Source: Bacteroidota bacterium (GTDB lineage Bacteria > Bacteroidota > Bacteroidia > JABEUT01). Taken from it: a DNA stretch of 64,000 nucleotides. The notes beneath the pieces were generated by a model, which searched no databases, was not told the DNA's origin, and saw nothing but the letters and a program-made list of their open reading frames with translations. The stretch lies in NCBI GenBank assembly GCA_013285655.1, contig JABDHI010000005.1:1-64000 (forward strand), given 5' to 3'. Both the position numbers and the translations under genes were made by a program. Positions 18,685 through 29,011 of the stretch are shown one piece after another. The stretch's first letter is position 1. Each line of letters starts with the position of its first letter.

Positions 18685-19158
18685 ATGAACCAGGGATCAG
18701 TAAAAGCAATTTTCGGTTTTGTTTTTGGCATAGCAATATGTGTTTTCTGGCAATTTGTTGTATTCGATAATATCGGCCAGGCATTCTCAGAGAAATTGAG
18801 TTCGTATTCAACAACCATTAACTCAGTGGGGAATAATGTATTACTAAATACTATGGTAGAGCAGGTAAATAAATCGTGCCCTATTACGCTTGACGCAGAA
18901 ACCAGAATGGATGGTGCAGAAGTAATTTCAAATGACAAAATACAATTCAACTATACCTTAACTCAAAAAGAGCAACACGAAGTAGATGCGGCTAGCTTAC
19001 AGGCAAGGGTTCAACCCATACTGCTTGAAAACATGAAATCAAATGCCAGTTTCGAAGTCTTGCGTACGCAAAAAATCACAGTTGTCTTTAACTATAAAGA
19101 TAAGAATGGAGTATCTATTTTCAAAATAGTTATCACTCCTCAACAATATACCAACTAG
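18685..19158 (+). CDS. Hypothetical protein with one N-terminal TM helix, probably co-transcribed with the M48 peptidase
   Basis: 6-bp gap from the peptidase; hydrophobic IFGFVFGIAICVFWQFVVF; no recognised domain. Confidence 0.7.
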   Translation: MNQGSVKAIFGFVFGIAICVFWQFVVFDNIGQAFSEKLSSYSTTINSVGNNVLLNTMVEQVNKSCPITLDAETRMDGAEVISNDKIQFNYTLTQKEQHEVDAASLQARVQPILLENMKSNASFEVLRTQKITVVFNYKDKNGVSIFKIVITPQQYTN

Positions 19159-19199
19159 GCCAGGTTAGTTCACTAAAATCATACCCTAATATTCAGTAA

Positions 19200-19231
19200 T
19201 TTGGATTTAGGGAACAGGTTTACTATATTCG
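19200..19231 (+). promoter_or_regulatory. Promoter of BNR/VPS10-like gene copy 1: TTTG - N20 - TATATTCG
   Basis: Same elements and spacing preserved upstream of copy 2 (22553-22584). Confidence 0.65.
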
Positions 19232-19250
19232 ATGTAAATTTCCCTTAACT

Positions 19251-22200
19251 ATGAAGAAGTATTCTTACTCCCTGGCAATCATTTCTTTGCTATTCTCTTT
19301 CAGTTTATTTGGTCAAGACTGGAGAGTTATGATGAAAGACCCTAAGTACAATGTACACGATGTACAAAGAGCATTTTATAAATGGTATGCTTACCAACAG
19401 AAACACAATAAGGCCTTCAAGGCTCATAAAAGAGCAGGTGACGACGAGGAAGAGGAGAACGGAGCCTTTACTCAATTCAAACGTTGGGAATGGTTCTATG
19501 TAAAGCGTACCTTCCCTACCGGTAACCGAATTAACCCTGCGGTACTTGAAAGAGATTACAATAATTATTTAGCCGGCTTTAATAAAAAAAGAAGTACAAG
19601 GCAGGTTATGGCTACATCGAGCTGGCATTATATTGGCAGCACTGGCGACTCGGACCTATCAGGTGTAGGAAGAGTAAATCATATTCGTTATATGCCAGGC
19701 AACCCTAATACCATATTTGCATGTACACCCTCAGGTGGGCTATGGAAATCTACCAACAGTGGAGCAACCTGGACGAATACAACCGATCATCTTATTGACT
19801 TGGCTGTTGATGACATTGCAATTAACCCACTTAACCCCAATGTTCAGTATATTGGTATGGGCGATGGTGATGGTGGTTACGCAGGTTATACACCAAGTAC
19901 AGTAGGCGTATTGAAATCTATTGATGGTGGTGTTACATGGAACCCTTCAGGTTTATACTTGCAACTACCAAGTACCGGCCCTTCGGTTACTACCATACAA
20001 CAATTACTTATTAACCCTGTGGATACTGCAGTACTTTTTGCTGCTACAACTGCAGGTCTTTATTACACATCTAACAGCGGGCAAGCATGGACCAATGTAA
20101 TAACAGGCCATGACATCCGTGATGTTGAATTTATGGCCGGTCACCCTGATGTAGTATTTGCCTCCGGTTTTGATGGAACATTCTGGCGTTCGAATAACTA
20201 CGGAACATCTTTCACTCAAATTACCGGCGGCTGGACATCTACAGACAGGCTCGAAATCGGTGTAACAGCTGCCGATTCGGAATATGTTTACATATTAGCG
20301 GGAAATGCTAACACAGGTGGGTTCGATGGAATTTACTTATCGAAGGACGGTGGAAATACTTTCACTGCACAATCAACTAGCAGCTTATCAGTTAACCCAA
20401 TGGGTTGGAGTGATAAAGGCACCGATAAAAACACCGGACAAGCCTGGTATGACCTTTCAATAGCAATTTCGCCAACTAATAAGGACAGCGTAATTATTGG
20501 TGGCGTTGATATTTGGGCTTCATCAAACGATGGAGTAAGCTTTGGAACAAAGGATATTACTTCATGGGATAGAAACCCTTATGTACATGCTGATGTACAC
20601 TTTATAAATTACGAACCTGGTGGTGGCAAATATTTTATTGCTGCAACCGATGGTGGCGTATTTAAAGTCCCGCTTCCTGTTCCTACAACTACAGCTGCAA
20701 TGGCTGCCATGGATATTAATAATAACCTGAGCATCGCTCAGCAATATGGTATTGGCATTTCTCAATTAACATCTTCGTTATTCTTGAGTGGGTGGCAGGA
20801 CAATGGGACTAACCAATCTGCTGCAAGCAGCACTTCATGGCAGCAGGTGGTAGGTGGAGATGGCACATTATGTTTCATTGATTATACCAACGACAATAAT
20901 CAATATGCATCTTACCCTATGGGGACATTATACGCAAATATTGGTGGTGCCGGCTTTAACCAGGTTACAACCGGTTTGCCTACAACCGGCCCTTGGGTAA
21001 CAGAATATTTAGAGGATCCTGCAACTCCAAATACAATTTATTGCGGCTTCTCTGATGTTTATCAATCTACTAATCAGGGAACAGCTTGGACTCAAAAAAG
21101 CACTTGGGGTGGAACCGCTAACCTGAGCGAAATATCAGCTATAGCAATTGACTCTGCTGTTAACATCGATGTTTATGCAGGTGGCTATTCAGGAAGTACA
21201 AGTATGATACAGTTTACATCGAACATAAATGCCGGGACACCAACATGGACGGATATAAGTGCAGGCTTACCTGTTTCATCTGCGGCAATTAGTGCCATAG
21301 CCGTTAATCCAAAAAATCCTGCTGAGGTTTGGGTAACATTCTCTGGTTATAATGCCAATGCAAAAGTGTTCTACTCATCTAACGGAAATACAGCAACACC
21401 AACATGGACCAACCTTTCGGCTGGCTTACCTAACTTGCCTGTAAACTGTATTTTTTATGAAAGCGGAACCGCTGATGGTATTTATATTGGTATTGATGGC
21501 GGTGTTTATTATATGGATAACACCACCGGTGGCTGGGTAAATTACAGCGCAGGCCTGCCTAATGTAGTTGTATTGCAATTAGCTATGTTCAACGCTACCC
21601 ACGAATTAAGGGCCGCAACATTTGGAAGAGGAAGCTGGGCAACTCCGCATTGGACCCCTCCAACTATAGCGCCTACACCTATGTTTACAGGCTACCCTAC
21701 TACTTACTGCGTAAATGATACGGTACAATTTACCGACACTTCATCAGGCCAACCAACGAGCTGGTCATGGAGTTTCCAGAATGGTAACCCGGCAACATCA
21801 ACTTCACAAAATCCTGTAGTTGTGTATAATACTGCCGGTACTTATTCAGTATCGTTAACAGCAACAAATTCAATTGGCAGCAATAGTTTAACCAAATCAA
21901 ATTATATTGTTGTAAATCCAAACCCTGGCACACCAGTGGTTACCCAATCGGGGCAGGTGCTTACATGCAATACTGCCGCATCAACCTACCAATGGTATTT
22001 TGCGGGCACACCTATAGCCGGAGCTACCTCACAGACTTATGAGCCAACAGATTCGCTTACACTTGGAACCTATAGTGTAAAGATCACTAACCAATATGGT
22101 TGCGCATCAGACACCGGAGCATTCCAGGTAACGGTCACTTCTTCAATAAATGAAATTTCGCTGAACAATCAAGTAGAGACTTATCCTAACCCAACCAATG

Positions 22201-22409
22201 GTAAGCTTCAAATGGTTTTCACCTTCCCTTCAGGAAATTATAATTTAAAGATTGTGAACGTACTTGGGCAAACCATTTATAGCGATAACATTAGCATATC
22301 GGGTAAATATACCGGCAACATAGATATGTCAGATTATGGTAAAGGAGTTTATTTCTTAACTATAGCCGGCAAAAACTCTAAAGCCGAGAAGAAGATAATT
22401 GTGTACTAA
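19251..22409 (+). CDS. Secreted VPS10/BNR-type beta-propeller protein with PKD domain and T9SS type A sorting domain (copy 1)
   Basis: Asp-box-like STNSGATWT, SIDGGVTWN, TSNSGQAWT; PKD FTDTSSGQPTSWSWSFQNG; C-term ETYPNPTNGKLQMV...GVYFLTIAGKNSKAEKKIIVY. Confidence 0.9.
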   Translation: MKKYSYSLAIISLLFSFSLFGQDWRVMMKDPKYNVHDVQRAFYKWYAYQQKHNKAFKAHKRAGDDEEEENGAFTQFKRWEWFYVKRTFPTGNRINPAVLERDYNNYLAGFNKKRSTRQVMATSSWHYIGSTGDSDLSGVGRVNHIRYMPGNPNTIFACTPSGGLWKSTNSGATWTNTTDHLIDLAVDDIAINPLNPNVQYIGMGDGDGGYAGYTPSTVGVLKSIDGGVTWNPSGLYLQLPSTGPSVTTIQQLLINPVDTAVLFAATTAGLYYTSNSGQAWTNVITGHDIRDVEFMAGHPDVVFASGFDGTFWRSNNYGTSFTQITGGWTSTDRLEIGVTAADSEYVYILAGNANTGGFDGIYLSKDGGNTFTAQSTSSLSVNPMGWSDKGTDKNTGQAWYDLSIAISPTNKDSVIIGGVDIWASSNDGVSFGTKDITSWDRNPYVHADVHFINYEPGGGKYFIAATDGGVFKVPLPVPTTTAAMAAMDINNNLSIAQQYGIGISQLTSSLFLSGWQDNGTNQSAASSTSWQQVVGGDGTLCFIDYTNDNNQYASYPMGTLYANIGGAGFNQVTTGLPTTGPWVTEYLEDPATPNTIYCGFSDVYQSTNQGTAWTQKSTWGGTANLSEISAIAIDSAVNIDVYAGGYSGSTSMIQFTSNINAGTPTWTDISAGLPVSSAAISAIAVNPKNPAEVWVTFSGYNANAKVFYSSNGNTATPTWTNLSAGLPNLPVNCIFYESGTADGIYIGIDGGVYYMDNTTGGWVNYSAGLPNVVVLQLAMFNATHELRAATFGRGSWATPHWTPPTIAPTPMFTGYPTTYCVNDTVQFTDTSSGQPTSWSWSFQNGNPATSTSQNPVVVYNTAGTYSVSLTATNSIGSNSLTKSNYIVVNPNPGTPVVTQSGQVLTCNTAASTYQWYFAGTPIAGATSQTYEPTDSLTLGTYSVKITNQYGCASDTGAFQVTVTSSINEISLNNQVETYPNPTNGKLQMVFTFPSGNYNLKIVNVLGQTIYSDNISISGKYTGNIDMSDYGKGVYFLTIAGKNSKAEKKIIVY

Positions 22410-22421
22410 ACGCAAGAAGGT

Positions 22422-22463
22422 TTAATAAAAAGGCTCTGCAATATTGCAGGGCCTTTTTTATTA
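22422..22463 (+). terminator. Intrinsic terminator (taataaaaaggctctgca...tgcagggccttttttatta)
   Basis: Long inverted repeat with T-run after the stop codon of copy 1. Confidence 0.8.
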
Positions 22464-22552
22464 AGTAATACTTCTGGATTTTTCAACACACCTAGAAAAA
22501 ACCATATTTTCTGGTACATCGATTTAGTATACTGTAAATAGTAGCCTTTATA

Positions 22553-22584
22553 TTTGGATTTTGGGCAAAGGTTTACTATATTCG
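22553..22584 (+). promoter_or_regulatory. Promoter of BNR/VPS10-like gene copy 2: TTTG - N20 - TATATTCG
   Basis: Identical core elements and spacing to 19200-19231. Confidence 0.65.
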
Positions 22585-22604
22585 ATTAAAAATTTCCCTG
22601 AATT

Positions 22605-25600
22605 ATGAAGAAGTATTCTTACTCCCTGGCAATTATTTCTTTGCTACTCTCTTTCAGTCTATTCGGTCAGGACTGGAGAGTTATGATGAATGACCCCAAG
22701 TATAATGTGCATGATGTGCAGAAAGCATTCTACAAATGGTATGCCGCTGAACAGAAGCACAACAAAGCCATAAGAGCCCATAAGCATGATGGTGATGATG
22801 AAGAAGAGGAGAATGGCGCATACACACAATTTAAACGTTGGGAATGGTTTTATGAAAGCCGTACCTTTCCTAGTGGAAACAGGCCTAACCCAGCAGTATT
22901 GGAAAGAGATTACAATAACTACTTAGCTGGTTTTAACAAGAGAAAAAACACCAGGCAAGCGATGGCAACATCAAGCTGGAGTTATATTGGAAATACAGGA
23001 GATGCAAACTTATCCGGTGTTGGAAGGGTAAATCACATACGATACATGCCGGGTAGCCCCAATACCATATTTGCTTGTACACCTTCAGGTGGTCTTTGGA
23101 AATCAACCAATGGAGGAACAAGCTGGACAACCAATACAGATCATCTTATTGACTTAGCAGTAGATGACATAGCCATCAATCCTCTTAACACCAACATACA
23201 ATACATTGCTATGGGTGATGGCGACGGTGGTTATGCCGGCTATACACCGAGCACTGTGGGCGTACTTAAGTCTATAGATGGGGGTATTACCTGGAATCCT
23301 ACAGGTTTATACCTGCAATTAGCAACTACAGGCCCATCTATTACTACTATACAACAATTGTTATTAAGTCCGAAAGATACAGCAGTACTTTTTGCTGCCT
23401 CTACCGGTGGCCTCTTTTATACTTCAAATAGTGGACAAAGCTGGACCAACGTTATACCAGGTCATGATATTCGCGACGTTGAGTTTATGGCTGGCCATAC
23501 CGATGTGGTATTTGCATCGGGTTTTGACGGCACTTTCTGGCGCTCTACTAACTATGGAACCTCATTTACACAAATTACCGGCTCTTGGACATCTTCTGAC
23601 AGATTAGAAATTGGTGTTACACCAGCCGATTCAGAATATGTGTACATATTAGCAGGCAATGCAAGCAACGGTGGTTTCGACGGAATTTATCTTTCTACCA
23701 ATGGTGGTACCACTTTTACTGCAAAATCTACCAGCAGCTTATCAGTTAACCCTATGGGTTGGAATGATAATGGAAGTGATAAAGCTACCGGCCAGGCTTG
23801 GTATGACCTATCTATTGCTATTTCACCAACTAATAAAGACAGCGTTATTATTGGTGGTGTTGATATTTGGGCCTCAGCAAACGATGGAGCCAGTTTCGGC
23901 TCAAAGGACATTACGTCTTGGGATGGTACACCATACGTTCACTCTGATATACATTACATAAATTATGAACCAGGCGGTGGAAAATATTTTATAGCGGCAA
24001 CTGATGGAGGTATTTTTAAAGTTACTTTTCCCGTATCAACAGCCAATGTTGTTGATTTAGGAAACAACTTAGGTATAGCTCAGCAATACGGTATAGGTAA
24101 TTCTCAAAAAACATCATCATTATTTATTACTGGCTGGCAAGATAATGGTACCAATCAATCTGCAGCAAGCAGTACAGCCTGGAAACAGGTTGAAGGAGGC
24201 GATGGCACATTATGCTTTATAGATTATACAAACGACCAGAACCAATACGCTTCTTATCCCCAAGGCACTTTATATGCGAGTACTAATGGTGGTGCTAGTT
24301 TTAACACTGCTACAAGTGGATTACCAACCAGTGGAGCACCATGGGTTGTTGAGTACTTAGAGGATCCAAAGACCCCGAACACTCTTTATTGTGGTTTTTC
24401 AGATGTATACCAATCAACAAATCAGGGTGGTAGCTGGACAAAGAAAAGCACCTGGGGTGGCACAGCAGGGTTAAGTGAAATATCAGCTATAGCTATTGAC
24501 TCATCTGCTAATACCGATGTTTATGCTGGCGGCTATTCAAATACTGCAAGCCAAATAGAATTCACTTCGAATATTACTGCGGCTACACCCACCTGGACAA
24601 ATATAAGCGCAGGTTTACCAACAACCAGCGCAGCAATTAGCGGTATAGCGGTTAATCCTAAAAACCCTGCACAGGTATGGGTAACTTTTTCGGGCTACAA
24701 TAGCACAGCAAAAGTTTTTTATTCAGCAAATGGCAACACTGCAACACCAACCTGGACAAACCTTTCTGCAGGCTTACCAAATTTACCTGTGAATTGCATA
24801 TTATATGAAAGCGGTACGGCAAACGGTGTATACATTGGTATGGATGGCGGTGTTTATTATATGGATAACACCACCGGCGGCTGGGTTAATTATAGCGCTG
24901 GCCTGCCTAATGTAGTAGTATTGCAATTAGCTATGTATAATGCAACACATACGTTAAGAGCGGCAACATTTGGCCGCGGCTCATGGGGAACTCCTCATTG
25001 GACTCCACCTACTATAGCACCTACCGCAATGTTCACCGGATATCCCACTGCATATTGTGTAAATGATACCGTGCACTTTACCGATACTTCATCTGGCCAA
25101 CCAACCAGTTGGTCATGGAGTTTCCAAAGTGGTAATCCTGCAACATCAACTGCCCAAAACCCGGTTGTTATATATAATACAGCAGGAACTTACTCTGTAT
25201 CACTCACAGCAACAAATGCCAAAGGCAGCAATTCATTAACGAAAACGAACTACATTGTTGTACATCCTGACCCGGGTACACCAGTCATTACTCAATCAGG
25301 AGAAACGCTTACCTGTAATACATCAGCATCCACCTACCAGTGGTATTTAGGTGGTGTTCCTATTGCAGGCGCAACATCACAAACGTACACCCAATCGCCA
25401 ACTTTAACATTAGGAACCTATAGTGTAAGTATCACTAGCCAATATGGCTGTGCATCTGGCGGAACATTCCAGGTAACAACACTTACTTCTCTTAGTGACT
25501 TATCACTTAACGATTTAGTAGAAACGTATCCTAACCCTACTAATGGTAAATTGCAGGTGGTCCTTAACTTACCATCAGGCAATTACAATCTGAAAATTGT

Positions 25601-25754
25601 AAATGTACTAGGGCAAACCGTTTACAGTGACAATCTTACTTTATCTGCCAAGTACACTGGTAATATTGACATGTCGGGTTATGGTAAGGGAGTTTATTTT
25701 TTAACTATTGAAGGCAAAGATTCTAAAGCGGAGAAGAAGATATTGGTTTATTAA
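22605..25754 (+). CDS. Secreted VPS10/BNR-type beta-propeller protein with PKD domain and T9SS type A sorting domain (copy 2)
   Basis: Co-linear with 19251-22409 over its full length, near-identical signal peptide MKKYSYSLAIISLLLSFSLFGQDWRVMM. Confidence 0.9.
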   Translation: MKKYSYSLAIISLLLSFSLFGQDWRVMMNDPKYNVHDVQKAFYKWYAAEQKHNKAIRAHKHDGDDEEEENGAYTQFKRWEWFYESRTFPSGNRPNPAVLERDYNNYLAGFNKRKNTRQAMATSSWSYIGNTGDANLSGVGRVNHIRYMPGSPNTIFACTPSGGLWKSTNGGTSWTTNTDHLIDLAVDDIAINPLNTNIQYIAMGDGDGGYAGYTPSTVGVLKSIDGGITWNPTGLYLQLATTGPSITTIQQLLLSPKDTAVLFAASTGGLFYTSNSGQSWTNVIPGHDIRDVEFMAGHTDVVFASGFDGTFWRSTNYGTSFTQITGSWTSSDRLEIGVTPADSEYVYILAGNASNGGFDGIYLSTNGGTTFTAKSTSSLSVNPMGWNDNGSDKATGQAWYDLSIAISPTNKDSVIIGGVDIWASANDGASFGSKDITSWDGTPYVHSDIHYINYEPGGGKYFIAATDGGIFKVTFPVSTANVVDLGNNLGIAQQYGIGNSQKTSSLFITGWQDNGTNQSAASSTAWKQVEGGDGTLCFIDYTNDQNQYASYPQGTLYASTNGGASFNTATSGLPTSGAPWVVEYLEDPKTPNTLYCGFSDVYQSTNQGGSWTKKSTWGGTAGLSEISAIAIDSSANTDVYAGGYSNTASQIEFTSNITAATPTWTNISAGLPTTSAAISGIAVNPKNPAQVWVTFSGYNSTAKVFYSANGNTATPTWTNLSAGLPNLPVNCILYESGTANGVYIGMDGGVYYMDNTTGGWVNYSAGLPNVVVLQLAMYNATHTLRAATFGRGSWGTPHWTPPTIAPTAMFTGYPTAYCVNDTVHFTDTSSGQPTSWSWSFQSGNPATSTAQNPVVIYNTAGTYSVSLTATNAKGSNSLTKTNYIVVHPDPGTPVITQSGETLTCNTSASTYQWYLGGVPIAGATSQTYTQSPTLTLGTYSVSITSQYGCASGGTFQVTTLTSLSDLSLNDLVETYPNPTNGKLQVVLNLPSGNYNLKIVNVLGQTVYSDNLTLSAKYTGNIDMSGYGKGVYFLTIEGKDSKAEKKILVY

Positions 25755-25770
25755 ACAAAAATATAGACAA

Positions 25771-25805
25771 TAAAAAAGCCCCGACCTAGTTCGGGGCTTT
25801 TTTAT
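25771..25805. terminator. Bidirectional intrinsic terminator (aaaaaagccccga-cctag-ttcggggcttttttat)
   Basis: GC-rich stem flanked by A-run and T-run between convergent genes. Confidence 0.85.
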
Positions 25806-25819
25806 TTAAACCCAGGCTC

Positions 25820-27532
25820 TTAAATCTCCCAGGCAATAAGCTCTTTCACTTCCTTAACTGAAAGTGGCTTTTGCTCTTTAAGTACTTCTGGTTCGTATTT
25901 AGTCTTCAGGTAATTAATTGAAGGAATTAACCATTTTGCACTCTCTTCATTTAAAGCATCTATCAGGAGTGAGATTTGATATAACGAGGTCAGTTTTTCG
26001 AGAAAGGGCTTAGCAGTAGCTTCCATCTCATCTTGCGGAAGTGCCATTAACCTTTTTGGAAAAGCCGCTAGAGTTTCAAGCTCTTTTAAAAGCCATTCAT
26101 CATATTGCTTATTACTGTTTGCTACTCGTGTAATTTCTTCGCATACCATTTCAAAGCCCTTCGATTTTGCCATAGCGCGCATCATATCCAACACAATAAT
26201 ATTTCCTGAGCCTTCCCAAATTGGCGTTACCATTACATCACGCATTATTTTAGGCACTACGGTATCTTCTATATAGCCAAGGCCACCCATCAGCTCCATA
26301 CTTTCCCGTGTGATGTATACACCTGCTTCGGCTGACCACTTTTTAGTCATTGGGTTTATCAGGCGGAACAATTCTTTCTCTTTTTCATTCCCTGCATCCG
26401 CCATGTCGAGGGCCTTTATAGCACGCCATACTAAATAGAAATTAGCCACATTCAATGCACCAAGTTCAGTTAGTTTGGTTCTTATTAATGCATGTTCTAA
26501 AATATCCTTACCAAATGTTTTCCGGTAACTTAAAAATTGATACGCCTCTATCAAAGCCCTCCGTCCACATGTTAAAGCCGCAACCGAATTATAGAGCCTG
26601 CTAATGTTCATCATCTCTGCCATTATCTTAAAGCCACCCATCTCCTCACCTACCAGTTTGCCAATGGTATCAGTCAACATACATTCTGAGCTTACCATTG
26701 ATCGCATCCCTAGTTTATCTTTCACACGTATAACATCAATCGGGTTCTTGCGGCCATCTTCCATATATTTCTCTACCAGAAATATTGAAAGTCCTCTGGT
26801 TCCTGAGATACTTTCATCAGTACGAGCCAACGCGAAAATTACATCAGCATTCGTATTACTACAAAACCACTTTTCGCCGTTCAGGTTGTAATACTTACCT
26901 TCTTTATGCGATGCAGCCACAATATTATTACCAACATCCGATCCGCCTGTTTTTTCCGTTAGGAACATTGCTCCTGTAAACAACTCTTCAGGTTTGTCAG
27001 TATAAATTCTCGGCAAGACTCTTTGCTTATCTTCTTCATCACAAAACATATCTACTAAGCGCGCAGCTCCATCGGTCATGCACAGTGGGCAATATAAACC
27101 ACACTCGCTCATGGCATATAAATAGCCAGTGCTAAAACCAAGACTATGTCTTTCCTTACTAAATTGACTTCTCAATTTAGGCTCCCATTTTACACGAAAC
27201 ATTTCTGACTGAACTGCAATATCTCTTAATTGCCAATATGAAGGGTGAAATCTGAATTCATTTATAGTTTCGCCATAAGCGTTTCTTTTTACTAACACAG
27301 GCCCATTCTTATCTGCAAGCAGAGAAAGTTCGTTCATTCGTCCTGCCGATTCTTTACCCTGCAAATCGAGTTTATCGGTCATGTAAGCAAGCCCCTCTTT
27401 AGAAATACTGTTACTTAAATAATTCCTTAGGATATTATCGCTTTTATAAAAATTATCGCTGGTCTTAAACCCTTCTTTAAGTACTCTATTTTTTGATGCA
27501 GGATAAATCGACGGCTTGGGTTGTGCTTTCAT
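25820..27532 (-). CDS. Acyl-CoA dehydrogenase family protein
   Basis: MFLTEKTGGSDVGNN, WFCSNTNADV, RVKDKLGMRSMVSSECMLTD, EAYQFLSYRKTFGKDI, LMGGLGYIEDTVVPKIMRDV. Confidence 0.93.
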   Translation of the reverse strand: MKAQPKPSIYPASKNRVLKEGFKTSDNFYKSDNILRNYLSNSISKEGLAYMTDKLDLQGKESAGRMNELSLLADKNGPVLVKRNAYGETINEFRFHPSYWQLRDIAVQSEMFRVKWEPKLRSQFSKERHSLGFSTGYLYAMSECGLYCPLCMTDGAARLVDMFCDEEDKQRVLPRIYTDKPEELFTGAMFLTEKTGGSDVGNNIVAASHKEGKYYNLNGEKWFCSNTNADVIFALARTDESISGTRGLSIFLVEKYMEDGRKNPIDVIRVKDKLGMRSMVSSECMLTDTIGKLVGEEMGGFKIMAEMMNISRLYNSVAALTCGRRALIEAYQFLSYRKTFGKDILEHALIRTKLTELGALNVANFYLVWRAIKALDMADAGNEKEKELFRLINPMTKKWSAEAGVYITRESMELMGGLGYIEDTVVPKIMRDVMVTPIWEGSGNIIVLDMMRAMAKSKGFEMVCEEITRVANSNKQYDEWLLKELETLAAFPKRLMALPQDEMEATAKPFLEKLTSLYQISLLIDALNEESAKWLIPSINYLKTKYEPEVLKEQKPLSVKEVKELIAWEI

Positions 27533-27565
27533 GGTAAATTGATTATTGTTATTTAATCATCTTAC

Positions 27566-27597
27566 CAAAGATATACAATGTATTCTTTTAAGTGAAA
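27566..27597 (-). promoter_or_regulatory. Candidate promoter of the acyl-CoA dehydrogenase gene: TTTC - N20 - TATCTTTG (minus strand)
   Basis: CAAAGATA at 27566-27573 on + strand is TATCTTTG on the minus strand; one mismatch in -33. Confidence 0.55.
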
Positions 27598-27616
27598 AGG
27601 GGCATAAATACCGTAA

Positions 27617-28996
27617 CTATAGCTTTATAAACTTGGCGCTATAGCTTTTCGGACCAGAAATAACTTTAATCATATACACGCCGCTTGCATATGTACTTAC
27701 ATTAATATTACCATTAAGTGAGTTTGATAATTGTTTAGCAAACACTTGTTGGCCAAGCTCATTATATATATAACAATCAGATATTGCAGAGAGTCCTGAA
27801 ATATCTATTGAGATAATTTTACTTGCAGGGTTTGGGTAAACCGAGATATTAATATTTTCCTCAATTTCTTTAACTCCATCTGGCGCTGTCCACATGGCTA
27901 TATTTTTTGCATATGTACCGCCTGCGCTATCAAAACCGCCACCAATATATAAGGCGTTATTGAAAGTTGTCATCGCTATTATCGATCCCCCAACATTAAT
28001 ACCAGTACCTACCGAACTCCATTTCGAGCCATTCCATTTTGCTATACAGTTTATAAACTGTCCGTTAACACTGTCGAAAAAACCTCCGGCATACAATTCG
28101 CCACTGTAAGAAATAAGTGCATTTACCTGAGACCCGCCCGGCTCACCATATAAGCCCGAATCAAGTGGTGTGAAGCTTGTACCATTCCACATGGCTATAC
28201 TATTTGCTGGCGTACCACCTATGGTATCAGCCCATCCTCCTACATATAAACTACCATTATATTCCGCCAGTGCGTACATTGGTCCGTTGGTATAGGAACC
28301 AACGGCAGACCAGTTAGCTCCATCCCATTTCGCAATTTCACTTACAGGAACACCACCGGCGCTGTCTATTCCACCTGCTACATATAAATAACCGTTATAA
28401 ACTAATAGTGCAAATACTCCGTCATCTTCATCGGCAGCATAAATACCTGTGCTTAACGGATACCAGTTCGTGCCATCCCACCGGGCAATTCCAAATATTT
28501 GTTTTCCGTCAACCGTATCAAACGAACCTCCGGCATAAAGACTTCCGTTATAAACTGCCATAGAATAAACTCCATACTCCTGCGACTTCATTCCCATTCC
28601 AACGGGTGCCCAGTTTATGCCATTCCACATAGCTATATCATTCGCTTCCACTCCGCCTATGGTATCAAAAAAACCTCCAGCGTATAAATTGCCATTATAC
28701 CAAGCCATTGCATTTATATAGCCATTAGTGCCTGTGCCTGTGGGTGTCCAATTTGCACCATTCCATTGAGCCATATCATTTACACTTACGCCACCTGCCG
28801 AATTAAACCAGCCTCCTGCGTAAAGCAATGAATCATGCGCGAATAATGACCATGTTGTATTTACCGAAGTACCAGTAATACCACTTCCCACAGGGCTCCA
28901 TGTTTGCGCATTAGCACCCATGAATGATACTATAAATACTGAAAATAACCCTATCCTACTTTTCATGCAATCAATAAAAGCACCCAAGGTTATCAT
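27617..28996 (-). CDS. Secreted beta-propeller protein with repeated LYAGGxFDxxxG...AxWNGxxW units and T9SS type A sorting domain
   Basis: Around seven ~45-aa repeats; C-term NISVYPNPASKIISIDISG...GVYMIKVISGPKSYSAKFIKL. Confidence 0.85.
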   Translation of the reverse strand: MITLGAFIDCMKSRIGLFSVFIVSFMGANAQTWSPVGSGITGTSVNTTWSLFAHDSLLYAGGWFNSAGGVSVNDMAQWNGANWTPTGTGTNGYINAMAWYNGNLYAGGFFDTIGGVEANDIAMWNGINWAPVGMGMKSQEYGVYSMAVYNGSLYAGGSFDTVDGKQIFGIARWDGTNWYPLSTGIYAADEDDGVFALLVYNGYLYVAGGIDSAGGVPVSEIAKWDGANWSAVGSYTNGPMYALAEYNGSLYVGGWADTIGGTPANSIAMWNGTSFTPLDSGLYGEPGGSQVNALISYSGELYAGGFFDSVNGQFINCIAKWNGSKWSSVGTGINVGGSIIAMTTFNNALYIGGGFDSAGGTYAKNIAMWTAPDGVKEIEENINISVYPNPASKIISIDISGLSAISDCYIYNELGQQVFAKQLSNSLNGNINVSTYASGVYMIKVISGPKSYSAKFIKL

Positions 28997-29011
28997 TTTG
29001 ATTAGCTTAAC

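Noticed and set aside
19251-25754. Assembly duplication as an explanation for the tandem BNR genes
   Set aside because: Copies differ at many synonymous and some amino-acid positions and have different terminators, so it is a genuine, diverged duplication.
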